A program made the position numbers and the translations under genes. The notes under the pieces were generated by a model, which did not search any database, was not told the DNA's origin, and saw nothing but the letters and a program-made list of their open reading frames with translations. This document shows positions 9,302 to 18,691 of a DNA stretch of 64,000 nucleotides, piece after piece. Each line of letters begins with the position of its first letter. The stretch's first letter is position 1. Source of the stretch: Streptomyces sp. NRRL S-340 (GTDB lineage: Bacteria; Actinomycetota; Actinomycetes; Streptomycetales; Streptomycetaceae); assembly GCF_000720185.1 (NCBI RefSeq), contig NZ_JOIY01000001.1:124001-188000 (forward strand), written 5' to 3'.

Positions 9302-9390
9302 GGCCGGAGGCTATCCCGTGGCGCGCGAATGTTCGAGAGGTGCCGGAGAGATGCCCGAGGTCAGGGAACCGCCGGCCGGCCGGTGCCGGC

Positions 9391-9855
9391 TCAGGGAGCC
9401 AGTTCGACCTGGATCTCGACCTCGACGGGCGCGTCCAGCGGCAGCACCGCGACACCGACCGCGCTGCGCGCGTGCACGCCCTTGTCGCCCAGGACCTCGC
9501 CCAGCAGCTCGCTGGCGCCGTTGACGACGCCGGGCTGGCCGGTGAAGTCCGTCGCCGAGGCGACGAAGCCCACGACCTTCACCACGCGCGCGATGCGGTC
9601 CAGGTCGCCCGCGACGGACTTGACGGCCGCGAGCGCGTTCAGCGCGCAGGTGCGTGCCAGGTCCTTGGCCTCCTCGGGGGTGACCTCGAGGCCGACCTTG
9701 CCGGTGACCGGGAGCTTGCCGTCCACCATCGGCAGCTGGCCGGCGGTGTAGACGTACGGGCCGGACTGCACGGCCGGCTGGTAGGCGGCCAGCGGCGGCA
9801 CGACCTCCGGCAGCGTCAGGCCCAGTTCGGCCAGCTTCGCCTCGACCGCGCTCAT
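9391..9855 (-). CDS. RidA/YjgF-family protein
   Basis: This 154-residue protein has SGPYVYTAGQLPMVDG near the N terminus and ends with HARSAVGVAVLPLDAPVEVEIQ, the layout of the long RidA branch. RidA proteins deaminate reactive enamines and imines, or act in related small-molecule clean-up. The C-terminal Arg of the ARSAVGV motif is present. The ATG overlaps the stop of the DUF4177 gene by 4 bp, so the two are probably co-translated. Confidence 0.88.
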   Translation of the reverse strand: MSAVEAKLAELGLTLPEVVPPLAAYQPAVQSGPYVYTAGQLPMVDGKLPVTGKVGLEVTPEEAKDLARTCALNALAAVKSVAGDLDRIARVVKVVGFVASATDFTGQPGVVNGASELLGEVLGDKGVHARSAVGVAVLPLDAPVEVEIQVELAP

Positions 9856-10010
9856 GCCTGCTTCTCCCGCTTCAGGTAGGCCACCAGCTGCTCCGGGTTG
9901 GGCCCGGGCACCACCTGGACCAGCTCCCAGCCGTCCTCGCCCCAGTTGTCCAGAATCTGCTTCGTGGCGTGGACGAGCAGCGGCACGGTTGCGTATTCCC
10001 ACTTGGTCAT
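9852..10010 (-). CDS. DUF4177 small protein
   Basis: This 52-residue protein begins MTKWEYATVPLLVHATKQIL and contains the conserved NWGEDGWELVQVV segment of DUF4177. Its function is unknown. The ATG at 10010 gives the usual short length. Its stop overlaps the RidA start. Confidence 0.85.
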   Translation of the reverse strand: MTKWEYATVPLLVHATKQILDNWGEDGWELVQVVPGPNPEQLVAYLKREKQA

Positions 10011-10287
10011 GGGCCGACTGTAGCCGCTGCCGTCACCGGTGCCGCGACCGCGCCGCCCGGGCCGCTCGCCCGCCCGCCGTGCGCCCTGGGCCGCCCGCCG
10101 GAGAGACGGCCGCCCACGACGACGCCAGGGGCTCCAGGGGCGGGGCACCACGGCCCCTGCGGCGCCCGGGTCACGGCCACCGCGACGCCTGGGTGACGGG
10201 CTCCGGGACGCACGGGCGACGGGCTCCGGGACGCCACAGCGGATGCGGTTGTCCACAGCCTCCCGCGTGACCCGAGCGCGGACTGGT

Positions 10288-10293
10288 TAGGCT
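10288..10293 (+). promoter_or_regulatory. TAGGCT -10 box, leaderless-type promoter
   Basis: TAGGCT ends 7 bp before the GTG at 10301. In Streptomyces this spacing puts the transcription start at or next to the start codon, giving a leaderless mRNA. No Shine-Dalgarno sequence is visible, in agreement. Confidence 0.55.
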
Positions 10294-10300
10294 CGAAGGC

Positions 10301-11287
10301 GTGAGCAGGCTCCAGGTCGTCAGCGGCAAGGGCGGGACCGGAAAGACCACGGTCGCCGCAGCCCTCGCGCTGGCCCTGGCCACGAAGGGGAAGCGGACGC
10401 TCCTCGTCGAGGTCGAGGGCCGCCAGGGCATCGCACAGCTCTTCGAAACGGAGGCGCTGCCCTATGAGGAACGCAAGATCGCCGTCGCCCCCGGGGGCGG
10501 GGAGGTGTACGCACTCGCCATAGACCCCGAACTGGCACTGCTGGACTACCTCCAGATGTTCTACAAGCTGGGCAGCGCGGGGCGGGCCCTGAAGAAACTC
10601 GGCGCCATCGACTTCGCGACCACCATCGCGCCCGGCGTCCGGGACGTCCTGCTGACCGGCAAGGCGTGCGAGGCGGTGCGGCGCAAGGACAGGAGCGGGC
10701 GGTTCGCCTACGACTACGTCGTGATGGACGCGCCCCCGACCGGCCGCATCACCCGCTTCCTCAACGTCAACGACGAGGTGGCCGGGCTGGCCAAGATCGG
10801 CCCGATACACAATCAGGCGCAGGCGGTGATGCGGGTGCTGAAGTCGGCCGAGACGGCCGTGCACCTGGTGGCGCTGCTGGAGGAGATGCCGGTCCAGGAG
10901 ACCGTGGACGGCATCGCGGAACTGCGCGCCGCCCGGCTCCCGGTGGGCCGCATCGTCGTGAACATGGTGCGGCCGCAGGTGCTCGACGCGGCCGACCTGG
11001 AACTCGTACGGACCGTGCCGCGGACCGCGCTCGCCCGCTCGCTGTCCTCCGCGGGCCTCGGCGGCGCCCGGCGCGGCGGCAACGCCGAGCGGCTGGTGGA
11101 CCCGCTGCTCGGCCAGGCCGACGAGTACGCCGAGCGGTACGCGCTGGAGCAGGAGCAGCGGTCGGTCCTGACGGAGCTGGGCCTGCCGCTGCACGAACTG
11201 CCGCTGCTCGCCGAGGGCATGGACCTGGCGGGCCTGTACGAACTGGCGACCGAGCTGCGGAAGCAGGGAATGCAGGGGATGTCATGA
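10301..11287 (+). CDS. ArsA/Get3-like ATPase, first of a tandem pair
   Basis: The protein starts with VVSGKGGTGKTTVAAALAL, the deviant Walker A motif of the ArsA/MinD/Get3 group. A switch region containing DYVVMDAPPTGRITRFL follows. At 328 residues it is a single ATPase domain. Paired ArsA-like genes next to wblA are a conserved Streptomyces feature. No arsenite-binding cysteine triplet is visible, so an arsenical role is unlikely. The stop overlaps the start of the second ATPase (ATGA). Confidence 0.85.
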   Translation: MSRLQVVSGKGGTGKTTVAAALALALATKGKRTLLVEVEGRQGIAQLFETEALPYEERKIAVAPGGGEVYALAIDPELALLDYLQMFYKLGSAGRALKKLGAIDFATTIAPGVRDVLLTGKACEAVRRKDRSGRFAYDYVVMDAPPTGRITRFLNVNDEVAGLAKIGPIHNQAQAVMRVLKSAETAVHLVALLEEMPVQETVDGIAELRAARLPVGRIVVNMVRPQVLDAADLELVRTVPRTALARSLSSAGLGGARRGGNAERLVDPLLGQADEYAERYALEQEQRSVLTELGLPLHELPLLAEGMDLAGLYELATELRKQGMQGMS

Positions 11288-12765
11288 GCCCGGACCCGGC
11301 CCGCGCGCGGGAGACCGAACGTTCCTCCGGCCACCCTCACCAGGACGGCGCGCGCCGCCTCGCCCACACGCGCGTGCTGGACGTCGACCCGCTGATCGAC
11401 GATCCGCAGACCCGGATCGTGGTGTGCTGCGGCTCGGGCGGGGTCGGCAAGACGACGACGGCGGCGGCCCTGGGACTGCGGGCCGCCGAGCGGGGCCGCA
11501 AGGTGGTCGTCCTCACGATCGACCCGGCCCGCCGGCTCGCCCAGTCCATGGGCATCGACTCCCTCGACAACGTCCCGCGCCGGGTGAAGGGCACCGAGGG
11601 CGACGGCGAGCTGCACGCCATGATGCTCGACATGAAGCGCACCTTCGACGAGGTCGTCGAGGCGCACGCGGACCCCGACCGGGCCGCCGCGATCCTGGCC
11701 AACCCCTTCTACCAGTCGCTCTCGGCGGGCTTCGCGGGCACGCAGGAGTACATGGCGATGGAGAAGCTGGGCCAGCTGCGGGCGCGCGACGAGTGGGACC
11801 TGATCGTCGTCGACACGCCGCCCTCGCGCTCGGCGCTGGACTTCCTGGACGCTCCCAAGCGGCTCGGTTCCTTCCTCGACGGCCGGCTGATCCGGCTGCT
11901 GACCGCCCCGGCGAAGCTGGGCGGCCGCGCGGGCATGAAGTTCCTGAACGTCGGCATGTCGATGATGACCGGCACGCTCGGCAAGCTGCTCGGCGGTCAG
12001 CTGCTCAAGGACGTCCAGACGTTCGTGGCGGCGATGGACACCACCTTCGGCGGGTTCAGGACGCGCGCGGACGCCACGTACAAGCTGCTCCAGGCGCCGG
12101 GGACGGCGTTCCTGGTGGTCGCCGCCCCGGAGCGGGACGCGCTGCGCGAGGCGGCGTACTTCGTGGAGCGGCTGGCCGCGGAGAAGATGCCGCTGGCGGG
12201 GCTGGTGCTCAACCGCGTCCACGGCAGCGGCGCCGGCCAGTTGTCGGCCGAACGGGCGCTCGCAGCGGCGGAAAATCTTGAAGAGCCCCGCATTGTGGAT
12301 CAGGACGACGGGAAAGCTGGACTTCGTAACTCTCCCGAAACGTACGGAAGTTCAGACTCCCCCGGTTCTGCCTCTTCCGGCTCTGCCTCGTCAGGTTCCG
12401 CTTCTTCAGGTTCCGCCTCTTCCGGTCCTGCGCCCGGCCCTTCCGCCGAGGCCACCGAGCACGTCGGACACGCCGGGTCCGCCGAGGACGCGGAGTCCTC
12501 CGCGCCCGCCGAGCGGGCCGATACCGCCGAGCCGGTCGATCCCGTGGCCCAGGTCACCGCGGGTCTGCTGCGGCTGCACGCCGAGCGCATGCAGTTGCTC
12601 GCGCGCGAGCAGCGCACGCGGGACCGCTTCGCCGCCCGGCACCCCGAGGTGGCGGTCGCGGAGGTGGCCGCGCTGCCCGGCGACGTGCACGACCTCACGG
12701 GGCTGCGGGACATCGGGGAACGGCTCGCGGACAACCGCCGCGAACTGCCCGAGCCGGGCGCCTGA
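11284..12765 (+). CDS. ArsA/Get3-like ATPase, second of a tandem pair
   Basis: This 493-residue protein has Walker A CGSGGVGKTTTAAALGL near residue 50, IDPARRLAQSMG, and WDLIVVDTPPSRSALDFLD for the switch II region. Between the ATPase core and the C terminus lies a Ser/Gly/Ala-rich low-complexity linker (about residues 355-420) built on repeated SGSAS units. It probably forms a heterodimer with the upstream protein. The target is unknown, and membrane-protein targeting as for Get3 is only an analogy. Confidence 0.85.
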   Translation: MSPDPARARETERSSGHPHQDGARRLAHTRVLDVDPLIDDPQTRIVVCCGSGGVGKTTTAAALGLRAAERGRKVVVLTIDPARRLAQSMGIDSLDNVPRRVKGTEGDGELHAMMLDMKRTFDEVVEAHADPDRAAAILANPFYQSLSAGFAGTQEYMAMEKLGQLRARDEWDLIVVDTPPSRSALDFLDAPKRLGSFLDGRLIRLLTAPAKLGGRAGMKFLNVGMSMMTGTLGKLLGGQLLKDVQTFVAAMDTTFGGFRTRADATYKLLQAPGTAFLVVAAPERDALREAAYFVERLAAEKMPLAGLVLNRVHGSGAGQLSAERALAAAENLEEPRIVDQDDGKAGLRNSPETYGSSDSPGSASSGSASSGSASSGSASSGPAPGPSAEATEHVGHAGSAEDAESSAPAERADTAEPVDPVAQVTAGLLRLHAERMQLLAREQRTRDRFAARHPEVAVAEVAALPGDVHDLTGLRDIGERLADNRRELPEPGA

Positions 12766-12886
12766 GAGCACCGGGGACGGTGGCTGAGGGAGGGAGCGAG
12801 GGGGCCCGGGACCCGGGGCCGTGGAGGCCGGCCGTCCGGCGGCCGGGAAAGCGGCGCGACAGGGCGCGTGCGTGCACGGGACGCCC

Positions 12887-13225
12887 TCAGCCCACCGCCG
12901 CGTAGCTCTCGTACACCGCGTCGTCGTCGAGGGAGACGAGGCCCGTACCGCGCTCGTACTCCATGCGAGCGGTCTCCAGCAGCCGCCGCCAGGAGGTGAC
13001 GGTCGGCCGTCTGCGCAGCAGTGCGCGGCGCTCCCGCTCCGTCATGCCTCCCCAGACGCCGAACTCGACACGGTTGTCGAGCGCGTCGGCGAGGCACTCG
13101 GTGCGCACCGGGCACCCCGTGCACACCGCCTTGGCCCTGTTCTGCGCTGCTCCTTGAACGAACAGTTCATCCGGATCGGTAGTGCGGCAGGCCGCCTGCG
13201 CACTCCAGTCGGTTACCCAGCCCAT
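12887..13225 (-). CDS. wblA: WhiB-like regulator WblA
   Basis: The protein starting MGWVTDWSAQAACRTTDP contains the four conserved cysteines of the WhiB [4Fe-4S] cluster (one in AACR, then one in AVC, CPV and TEC) and the GVWGGMTERERR turn. From this Met it has 112 residues, the size I recall for S. coelicolor WblA. An upstream in-frame Met at 13282 would add 19 residues. WblA is a pleiotropic regulator of differentiation and antibiotic production. The gene sits next to the ArsA-like pair and the penicillin-binding protein, its conserved position. Confidence 0.93.
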   Translation of the reverse strand: MGWVTDWSAQAACRTTDPDELFVQGAAQNRAKAVCTGCPVRTECLADALDNRVEFGVWGGMTERERRALLRRRPTVTSWRRLLETARMEYERGTGLVSLDDDAVYESYAAVG

Positions 13226-13761
13226 ACCGGCGCCGTCCTCTCCCGAATCGAGGCTCCCCCACGGCGGCAGCGGCATATTCACCGCCGCCAGTTGAGGACG
13301 TTACGGAAGGTGGGCACAGCGCAACACCCCCAGCGGGCCCAATCTTGAATGGTCCGAACGGACTATGGGTTAACGGCAGATCACCCGGGGGAGTGAGCTG
13401 GCGACATCCGCGACTTTTCCTGGCACAACAGGGCAGTTCCCTTGCGGCACACCGGACGTCGCGTCACACACAAGGCGATTCCGGGCACGCGTTCCCCGCA
13501 CTTTCCGCCGCCCGCCGGCACGGCAGCACCCGCCCGGACCACCCGGTACACCCCGGCACCACCGCCCCCCACCGCCCGACAGGCACCGACACGCCTCGAA
13601 AACCGGCCTGATGGCGAAACTCGTGGAGAAAACCGCACGGGTCCGGAACGTTTCGGGATCACCGGACGTATGGATACATGGACGTACCGCTGTGACAGCC
13701 GAGAGCAGCTTAGGCCAAGGCATATACGCGTGTCCGGCGAATGAGAACGTAGGCTGCCCCC
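13226..13761. other. wblA / penicillin-binding protein divergent intergenic region
   Basis: About 540 bp without a convincing gene. It must hold the promoters of wblA (leftward) and of the penicillin-binding protein (rightward). A TAGGCT box at 13750-13755 lies 6 bp before the ATG at 13762 and looks like a leaderless-type promoter. The rest shows no clear repeat or hairpin. Confidence 0.5.
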
Positions 13762-16044
13762 ATGCCAAAGAAGCGCTCGGGCGGTGGCGAGTCGCCAACG
13801 CAGCAGGCCGCCAAGTTCCTCGGTGTCAGTGTGCTCGCCGGAGCGGTGCTGGCCGGTATCGCGTTGCCCGCGGCCGGCGCACTGGGCCTCGCGGCCAAGG
13901 GGTCGGTCCAGGGGTTCGACGACATCCCGGCCAACCTCAAGCGTCCGCCGCTCAGTCAGCGCACCACCATCCTGGACGCCGAGGGCAACCAGCTCGCCCA
14001 GGTCTACTCCCGTGACCGCACGGTGGTGGAGCTGAAGGACATCTCGCCGTACATGCAGAAGGCGATCGTCGCGATCGAGGACTCGCGCTTCTACCAGCAC
14101 GGCGCGATCGACCTGAAGGGCGTGCTGCGCGCGCTCAACAAGAACGCGACGAGCGGCGGGGTCGCCCAGGGCGCCTCCACCCTCACCCAGCAGTACGTGA
14201 AGAACGTCTTCGTGGAGGAGGCCGGCGACGACCCGACGAAGGTCGCGCAGGCCACCCAGCAGACCCTCGGCCGCAAGATCAAGGAACTGAAGTACGCGAT
14301 CCAGGTCGAGCAGGATCTCGGCAAGCAGCGCATCCTCGAGAACTACCTGAACATCACCTTCTTCGGTGAGCAGGCCTACGGCATCGAGGCCGCCTCCCAG
14401 CGCTACTTCTCCAAGCACGCCAAGGACCTCACGCTCCCCGAGGCGGCGCTGCTGGCCGGCGTCGTCCAGTCGCCGAGCCGCTACGACCCGGTCAACGACG
14501 AGGCCGAGGCCACCAAGCGGCGCAACACCGTGCTGCAGCGCATGGCCGAGGTCGGGGACATCTCGCAGGCCGAGGCCGACAAGGCCAAGAAGGCGCCGCT
14601 GGAACTGAAGGTCACCCGTCCGCGCAACGGCTGCATCACGGCGGTCAAGGACTCGGCCTTCTTCTGCAAGTACGTCGAGAAGGTCTTCCTGAACGAGCCG
14701 GTCTTCGGCAAGACCCGCGCCGAGCGGGCCAAGATCTGGAACCAGGGCGGCCTGACCATCCGCACCACCCTGGACCCGCAGGCCCAGGCGTCGGTGCAGG
14801 CCTCGCTCAAGCAGCACATCTACCAGTCGGACCCCGTCGCGTCGGCGGCCGTGCTGGTCCAGCCGGGCACCGGCAAGATCATCGCGATGGGCCAGTCCAA
14901 GCCGTACGGCTACGGGAAGAACGAGACCGAGATCAACTACTCGGTCGGCAGCGACGCGGGCGGCTCGAACTACGGCTTCCCGACCGGTTCGACGTTCAAG
15001 CCGTTCGTGGCGGCGGCGGCGATCGAGGGCGGCAAACCGCCCACCCAGGAGTACTCGTCGCCGTACAAGATGCCGTACCCGAGCCCGGTCCAGGCGTGCG
15101 ACGGCAAGCGCTGGGTGAACACGTACCACGACAACGTGGAGAACGAGAGCACCTCCGAGCACGGCCCGTACGCCATGAAGGAGGCCATGGCGAGGTCGGT
15201 CAACACCTACTTCGTGCAGATGATCTCCGAGATCGGCCTCTGCCCGGTGACCACGATGACCGACAAGCTGCACGTGGTGCAGGGTGACGGCAAGAAGCTG
15301 CCGCAGGCCCCCTCCATCGCGCTCGGCGCGGTCGGCATCTCGCCGCTGACGATGGCCGGCGCCTACGCCACGTTCGCCTCGCGCGGCACCTACTGCACCC
15401 CGGTCGCCATCGAGTCGATCACGCAGAAGATCGGCGGCCAGGAGAAGCCGCTGGCCGTCCCGAAGACGACCTGCACGCGCGCGATGAGCGAGAAGACCGC
15501 GGACACCGTGAACACGCTGCTGCAAGGCGTGATCGACTCCGGTACCGGCCAGCAGGCCGGCCTCTCCGACCGCGACAACGCCGGTAAGACGGGTACGACG
15601 GACGAACGCAAGAACGCCTGGTTCGTCGGCTACACGCCGAACCTGGCGGGTGCGGTGTGGGTCGGCAGCGCCACCCAGAAGGTCAAGATGACCGACATCC
15701 GCATCGGCGGTGTGCTGCACGGCCTGGTCTACGGCGCCGACGTGCCCGGGCCGATCTGGCGGGACGCGATGACGGGCGCCCTCCAGGGCAAGCCCGCCCC
15801 GTCCTTCAACCTCGTCGACATCCCGGACGCCGACAAGGGCAAGAACCAGGACCAGGACAAGGGCAAGCAGCACGACCAGGGAAAAGGCCGTGACAAGGGA
15901 AAAGGCCGACGGGGAGGCGGAGGTGACGGCGGCAACGGCGGCGGCCTCCCCGGCGGCACCGGTCTCCCCGGATTCCCCGGCGGCTTCATCCAGGGCCAGG
16001 GCGGCGGCACGCACGGGAACGGCAACGGCGGACAGCACGGCTGA
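13762..16044 (+). CDS. Bifunctional class A penicillin-binding protein
   Basis: The 760-residue protein has a short cytoplasmic N terminus and one membrane segment (about residues 18-42). The glycosyltransferase domain shows AIVAIEDSRFYQH with the catalytic Glu and GASTLTQQYVKN. The transpeptidase domain has SxxK in GSTFKPF, SxN in ARSVNTYF and KTG in GKTGTTDE. It polymerises and cross-links peptidoglycan outside the membrane. The C-terminal ~90 residues are a Lys/Asp/Gln-rich then Gly-rich tail (GKGRDKGKGRRGG), probably cell-wall associated. Confidence 0.95.
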   Translation: MPKKRSGGGESPTQQAAKFLGVSVLAGAVLAGIALPAAGALGLAAKGSVQGFDDIPANLKRPPLSQRTTILDAEGNQLAQVYSRDRTVVELKDISPYMQKAIVAIEDSRFYQHGAIDLKGVLRALNKNATSGGVAQGASTLTQQYVKNVFVEEAGDDPTKVAQATQQTLGRKIKELKYAIQVEQDLGKQRILENYLNITFFGEQAYGIEAASQRYFSKHAKDLTLPEAALLAGVVQSPSRYDPVNDEAEATKRRNTVLQRMAEVGDISQAEADKAKKAPLELKVTRPRNGCITAVKDSAFFCKYVEKVFLNEPVFGKTRAERAKIWNQGGLTIRTTLDPQAQASVQASLKQHIYQSDPVASAAVLVQPGTGKIIAMGQSKPYGYGKNETEINYSVGSDAGGSNYGFPTGSTFKPFVAAAAIEGGKPPTQEYSSPYKMPYPSPVQACDGKRWVNTYHDNVENESTSEHGPYAMKEAMARSVNTYFVQMISEIGLCPVTTMTDKLHVVQGDGKKLPQAPSIALGAVGISPLTMAGAYATFASRGTYCTPVAIESITQKIGGQEKPLAVPKTTCTRAMSEKTADTVNTLLQGVIDSGTGQQAGLSDRDNAGKTGTTDERKNAWFVGYTPNLAGAVWVGSATQKVKMTDIRIGGVLHGLVYGADVPGPIWRDAMTGALQGKPAPSFNLVDIPDADKGKNQDQDKGKQHDQGKGRDKGKGRRGGGGDGGNGGGLPGGTGLPGFPGGFIQGQGGGTHGNGNGGQHG

Positions 16045-16109
16045 CGGTGCCGCCGGCGCACGCCGGCGTACGTAGAGCGAACGGAAGAAGAAGGCAGAAG
16101 AAGGCAGAA

Positions 16110-16142
16110 GAGGGGCGCCCGGCAGACAGCCGGGCGCCCCTC
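16110..16142 (+). terminator. Rho-independent-type terminator after the penicillin-binding protein gene
   Basis: A 14-bp perfect stem (arms 16110-16123 and 16129-16142) with a 5-base loop, AGACA, is followed by TTCTTCG. It lies 65 bp after the stop codon and could also stop the convergent GatB/YqeY transcript. Confidence 0.75.
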
Positions 16143-16221
16143 TTCGCATTCGCATTCAGCGACGTATCCAGGGGGATTCCGGGCCGGTGAAGCCCTGGCC
16201 CTGTCTCTGCCCCTTCCGGTC

Positions 16222-16686
16222 TCAGCCGGCCAGCAGCTTCTTGACCACGGCGGCGACACGGCCGCCCTCGGCCTGCCCCGCGACCTTCGGGTTCACGATC
16301 TTCATGACCGCGCCCATGGCCCGCGGCCCCTCCGCACCGGACGCCCTGGCCTCCTCGACGGCCTGGGCGACGATCGTGTTCAGCTCGTCGTCGGAGAGCT
16401 GCTTGGGCAGGTACGCCGCGAGCACCTCACCCTCCGCCCGCTCCCGCTCGGCCGACTCCGTACGACCGCCCTGCGCGAAGGCCTCGGCCGCCTCACGACG
16501 CTTCTTGGCCTCCTTGGTGATCACCTTGAGGACCTCGTCGTCGGACAGCTCACGCTTCTCCTTGCCCGCGACCTCCTCCTTGGTGATCGCGGCGAGCGTC
16601 AGCCGGAGCGTCGAGGAGCGCAGCTCGTCGCGCTCCTTGATCGAGGCGTTGAGGTCTTCGTGCAGCTTCGACTTGAGCGTGGTCAT
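16222..16686 (-). CDS. GatB/YqeY domain protein
   Basis: This 154-residue protein starts MTTLKSKLHEDLNASIKERD. It has the helical YqeY pattern with LSDDEVLKVITKEAKKRREA, LAAYLPKQLSDDEL and a final MGAVMKIVNPKVAGQAEGGR. The fold is shared with the tail of GatB, the amidotransferase subunit that binds tRNA. The role of the free-standing protein is not established. The ATG at 16686 gives the usual length. Confidence 0.9.
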   Translation of the reverse strand: MTTLKSKLHEDLNASIKERDELRSSTLRLTLAAITKEEVAGKEKRELSDDEVLKVITKEAKKRREAAEAFAQGGRTESAERERAEGEVLAAYLPKQLSDDELNTIVAQAVEEARASGAEGPRAMGAVMKIVNPKVAGQAEGGRVAAVVKKLLAG

Positions 16687-16721
16687 GAAGTTGATTGTCG
16701 CAGGTACGCCGGGCCCGACGC

Positions 16722-17029
16722 GCGCCGATTTCACGCACCGGCGCGCGCCGATCCCACACACCGTTGCGCGCCGACCCCACACACCGGCGCGCGCCGATCC
16801 CACGCGGCGACGGGACGCCGATCCCACGCCGCGAGCCGGTGCCGATCCCACGCGGCGAGTGGGTGCCGGTCTCGTACACCGACCGGACGCGATCTCACCC
16901 CACCGACCGGGGCGCGGTCTCACCCCACCGACCGGGGCGCGGTCTCACCCCATCGGCGGGGCGCGGTCTCATCCCGCCGACCGGACGCGGGTCCCACCAC
17001 ACCGACTGGGTGCCGATGCCACGACGCAG
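16722..17029. repeat. Degenerate 24-bp tandem repeat (about 13 units)
   Basis: Units of 23-25 bp follow each other without gaps. Early units read like GCGCCGATCCCACACACCG, later ones like CGCGGTCTCACCCCACCGAC. The array lies between the divergent GatB/YqeY gene and the metallophosphoesterase gene and therefore covers most of their shared promoter region. The units change gradually along the array, as in an old minisatellite. No long open frame in it looks like a protein. Confidence 0.8.
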
Positions 17030-17145
17030 GACGGCGGCGTACGACCGCTCACGAGGACGTACACACGCACACCGGCGTACGCCGCCATCCGCCCCGCCCC
17101 ACGGCTGATTTCCGCGGCACGGCAGGGTTTTGAGACGATGGACAC

Positions 17146-18072
17146 ATGCGCGCGCGATACGGAGTACCCCTGGGCATCACGGCGGTCGCGACCGCCGGTC
17201 TCCTCTACTCGGCGGGATTCGAAGCCCGCTCCTTCCGCCTGCGGCGGGTGACGGTCCCGGCCCTGCCCTCCGGTATGCGCCCGCTGCGCGTCCTGCAGGT
17301 CTCGGACATCCACATGGTCGGCGGCCAGCGCAAGAAGCAGCGCTGGCTGCGCTCGCTCGCCGGTCTGCGCCCGGACTTCGTGATCAACACGGGGGACAAC
17401 CTCTCCGACCCGGAGGGTGTGCCGGAGGTCCTGGACGCGCTCGGCCCGCTGATGGAGTTCCCGGGCGCCTACGTCTTCGGCTCCAACGACTACTACGGCC
17501 CCAAGCTGCGCAATCCGGCGCGCTACCTGCTGGAGAAGGCGAGCGGACGCCACGGCCTCAACGGCAACGCGCCCGCGGTCGGCGCCGTCCACAACCCGTG
17601 GGAGGACCTGCGCGACGGCTTCGACGCGGCGGGCTGGCTCAACCTGACGAACACCCGCGGCACCCTGAAGGTCGAGGGCGTCTCGGTGGAACTGACCGGC
17701 CTGGACGACCCGCACATCAAGCGGGACCGCTACGCCCGCGTGGCCGGCGGCCCGTCCGGCGACGCGGACTTCTCCATGGGCGTGGTGCACGCGCCCTACC
17801 TGCGCGTCCTGGACGCCTTCACGGCCGACGCCTACCCCCTGATCCTGGCCGGCCACACCCACGGCGGCCAGCTCTGCATCCCCTTCTACGGCGCCCTGGT
17901 CACCAACTGCGACCTGGACACCGACCGGGTCAAGGGCCTGTCCACCCACACGTCCGAGGGCCACACGTCCTACCTGCACGTCTCGGCCGGCTGCGGCACC
18001 AACCGCTACACCCCGGTCCGCTTCGCCTGCCCACCGGAGGCCACGCTGCTGACACTGGTGGGCCGGGACTGA
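17146..18072 (+). CDS. Membrane-anchored metallophosphoesterase
   Basis: The 308-residue protein has an N-terminal hydrophobic segment (about residues 6-24). The calcineurin-like metal-binding motifs follow in order: QVSDIHMVG, NTGDNLSD, GSNDYYG (Asn-Asp in place of the common GNHD), then VVHAPYL and LAGHTHGGQLCIPF. This is the YkuE-type family of dinuclear metal phosphoesterases. Substrates are unknown. The GGQL segment after GHTH is typical of the group. Confidence 0.9.
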   Translation: MRARYGVPLGITAVATAGLLYSAGFEARSFRLRRVTVPALPSGMRPLRVLQVSDIHMVGGQRKKQRWLRSLAGLRPDFVINTGDNLSDPEGVPEVLDALGPLMEFPGAYVFGSNDYYGPKLRNPARYLLEKASGRHGLNGNAPAVGAVHNPWEDLRDGFDAAGWLNLTNTRGTLKVEGVSVELTGLDDPHIKRDRYARVAGGPSGDADFSMGVVHAPYLRVLDAFTADAYPLILAGHTHGGQLCIPFYGALVTNCDLDTDRVKGLSTHTSEGHTSYLHVSAGCGTNRYTPVRFACPPEATLLTLVGRD

Positions 18073-18691
18073 CGGGGCCGGGGGGCCGAGGGCGGGGGCG
18101 AGGGCGGGGGAAGCCCGGGCAGTCGGGAGGGTGCTCGCTGTGGGGCGGAGCGCCTGGAGGCAGCGGTGGGCCGGGGGGCTGGAGGAAGCCCGGGCAGTCG
18201 GGAGGGCGTGCGCTGGGGGGCGGAGCGCCTGGGGGGGGAGCGGTGAGCGGGCGGCGGGTCGTCTGGGGCGGCGGTGAGCGGGGCGCCGGGGACGGAGGCG
18301 GCGCCTGGAGAGGTGCCCTCGGATGGAATGTCCGGGGCGGGGACGCCTGGAGGGGCGCCCTGAGTGGCACCCGGGGGCGGGATCGCGGGGGTGCCGGACA
18401 CCCGCCTGCGGCCGCCCTTCCACCCGAGGGCAGCCGAGGGCACCCCGATCCTCCCGAGGGCACCCCGAACAAGGGGCACACTCAATCCCAGGGGCTCCCC
18501 CGCAAGGCTCCCCCCGGGAGACCCGCCCAGGGAGCCCGCCCCAGGAGCCCCCCAGGGCCCGGGACCACCTCAGGGAACCCACCCAGGAACCGAACCCGCG
18601 CGGACTCACTCCACCGACAGGAACAATCCGCCCGTAACCCACATAGACCACCCGCATCGCCCATTACGCCCTCACTTCCTACGGTGAGGGC
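18073..18691. other. GC-rich low-complexity intergenic region with a 49-bp imperfect direct repeat
   Basis: About 620 bp of G-rich, codon-biased-looking but gene-free sequence. One block (18109-18157) recurs with few changes at 18184-18231, both containing AAGCCCGGGCAGTCGGGAGG and GGGGCGGAGCGCCTGG. Open frames here are by-products of the composition and have no recognisable domain. No terminator stands out. Confidence 0.55.

Noticed and set aside
10301..12765. Arsenite resistance pump ATPases
   Set aside because: The proteins have ArsA-type ATPase motifs but no metalloid-binding cysteine cluster, and no ars genes are adjacent.
13381..16155. 924-codon minus-strand frame opposite the penicillin-binding protein gene
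   Set aside because: The plus strand has all catalytic motifs of a class A penicillin-binding protein; the antisense frame is a shadow.
16722..17029. CRISPR array
   Set aside because: The 24-bp units are contiguous and degenerate, with no unique spacers and no cas genes nearby.
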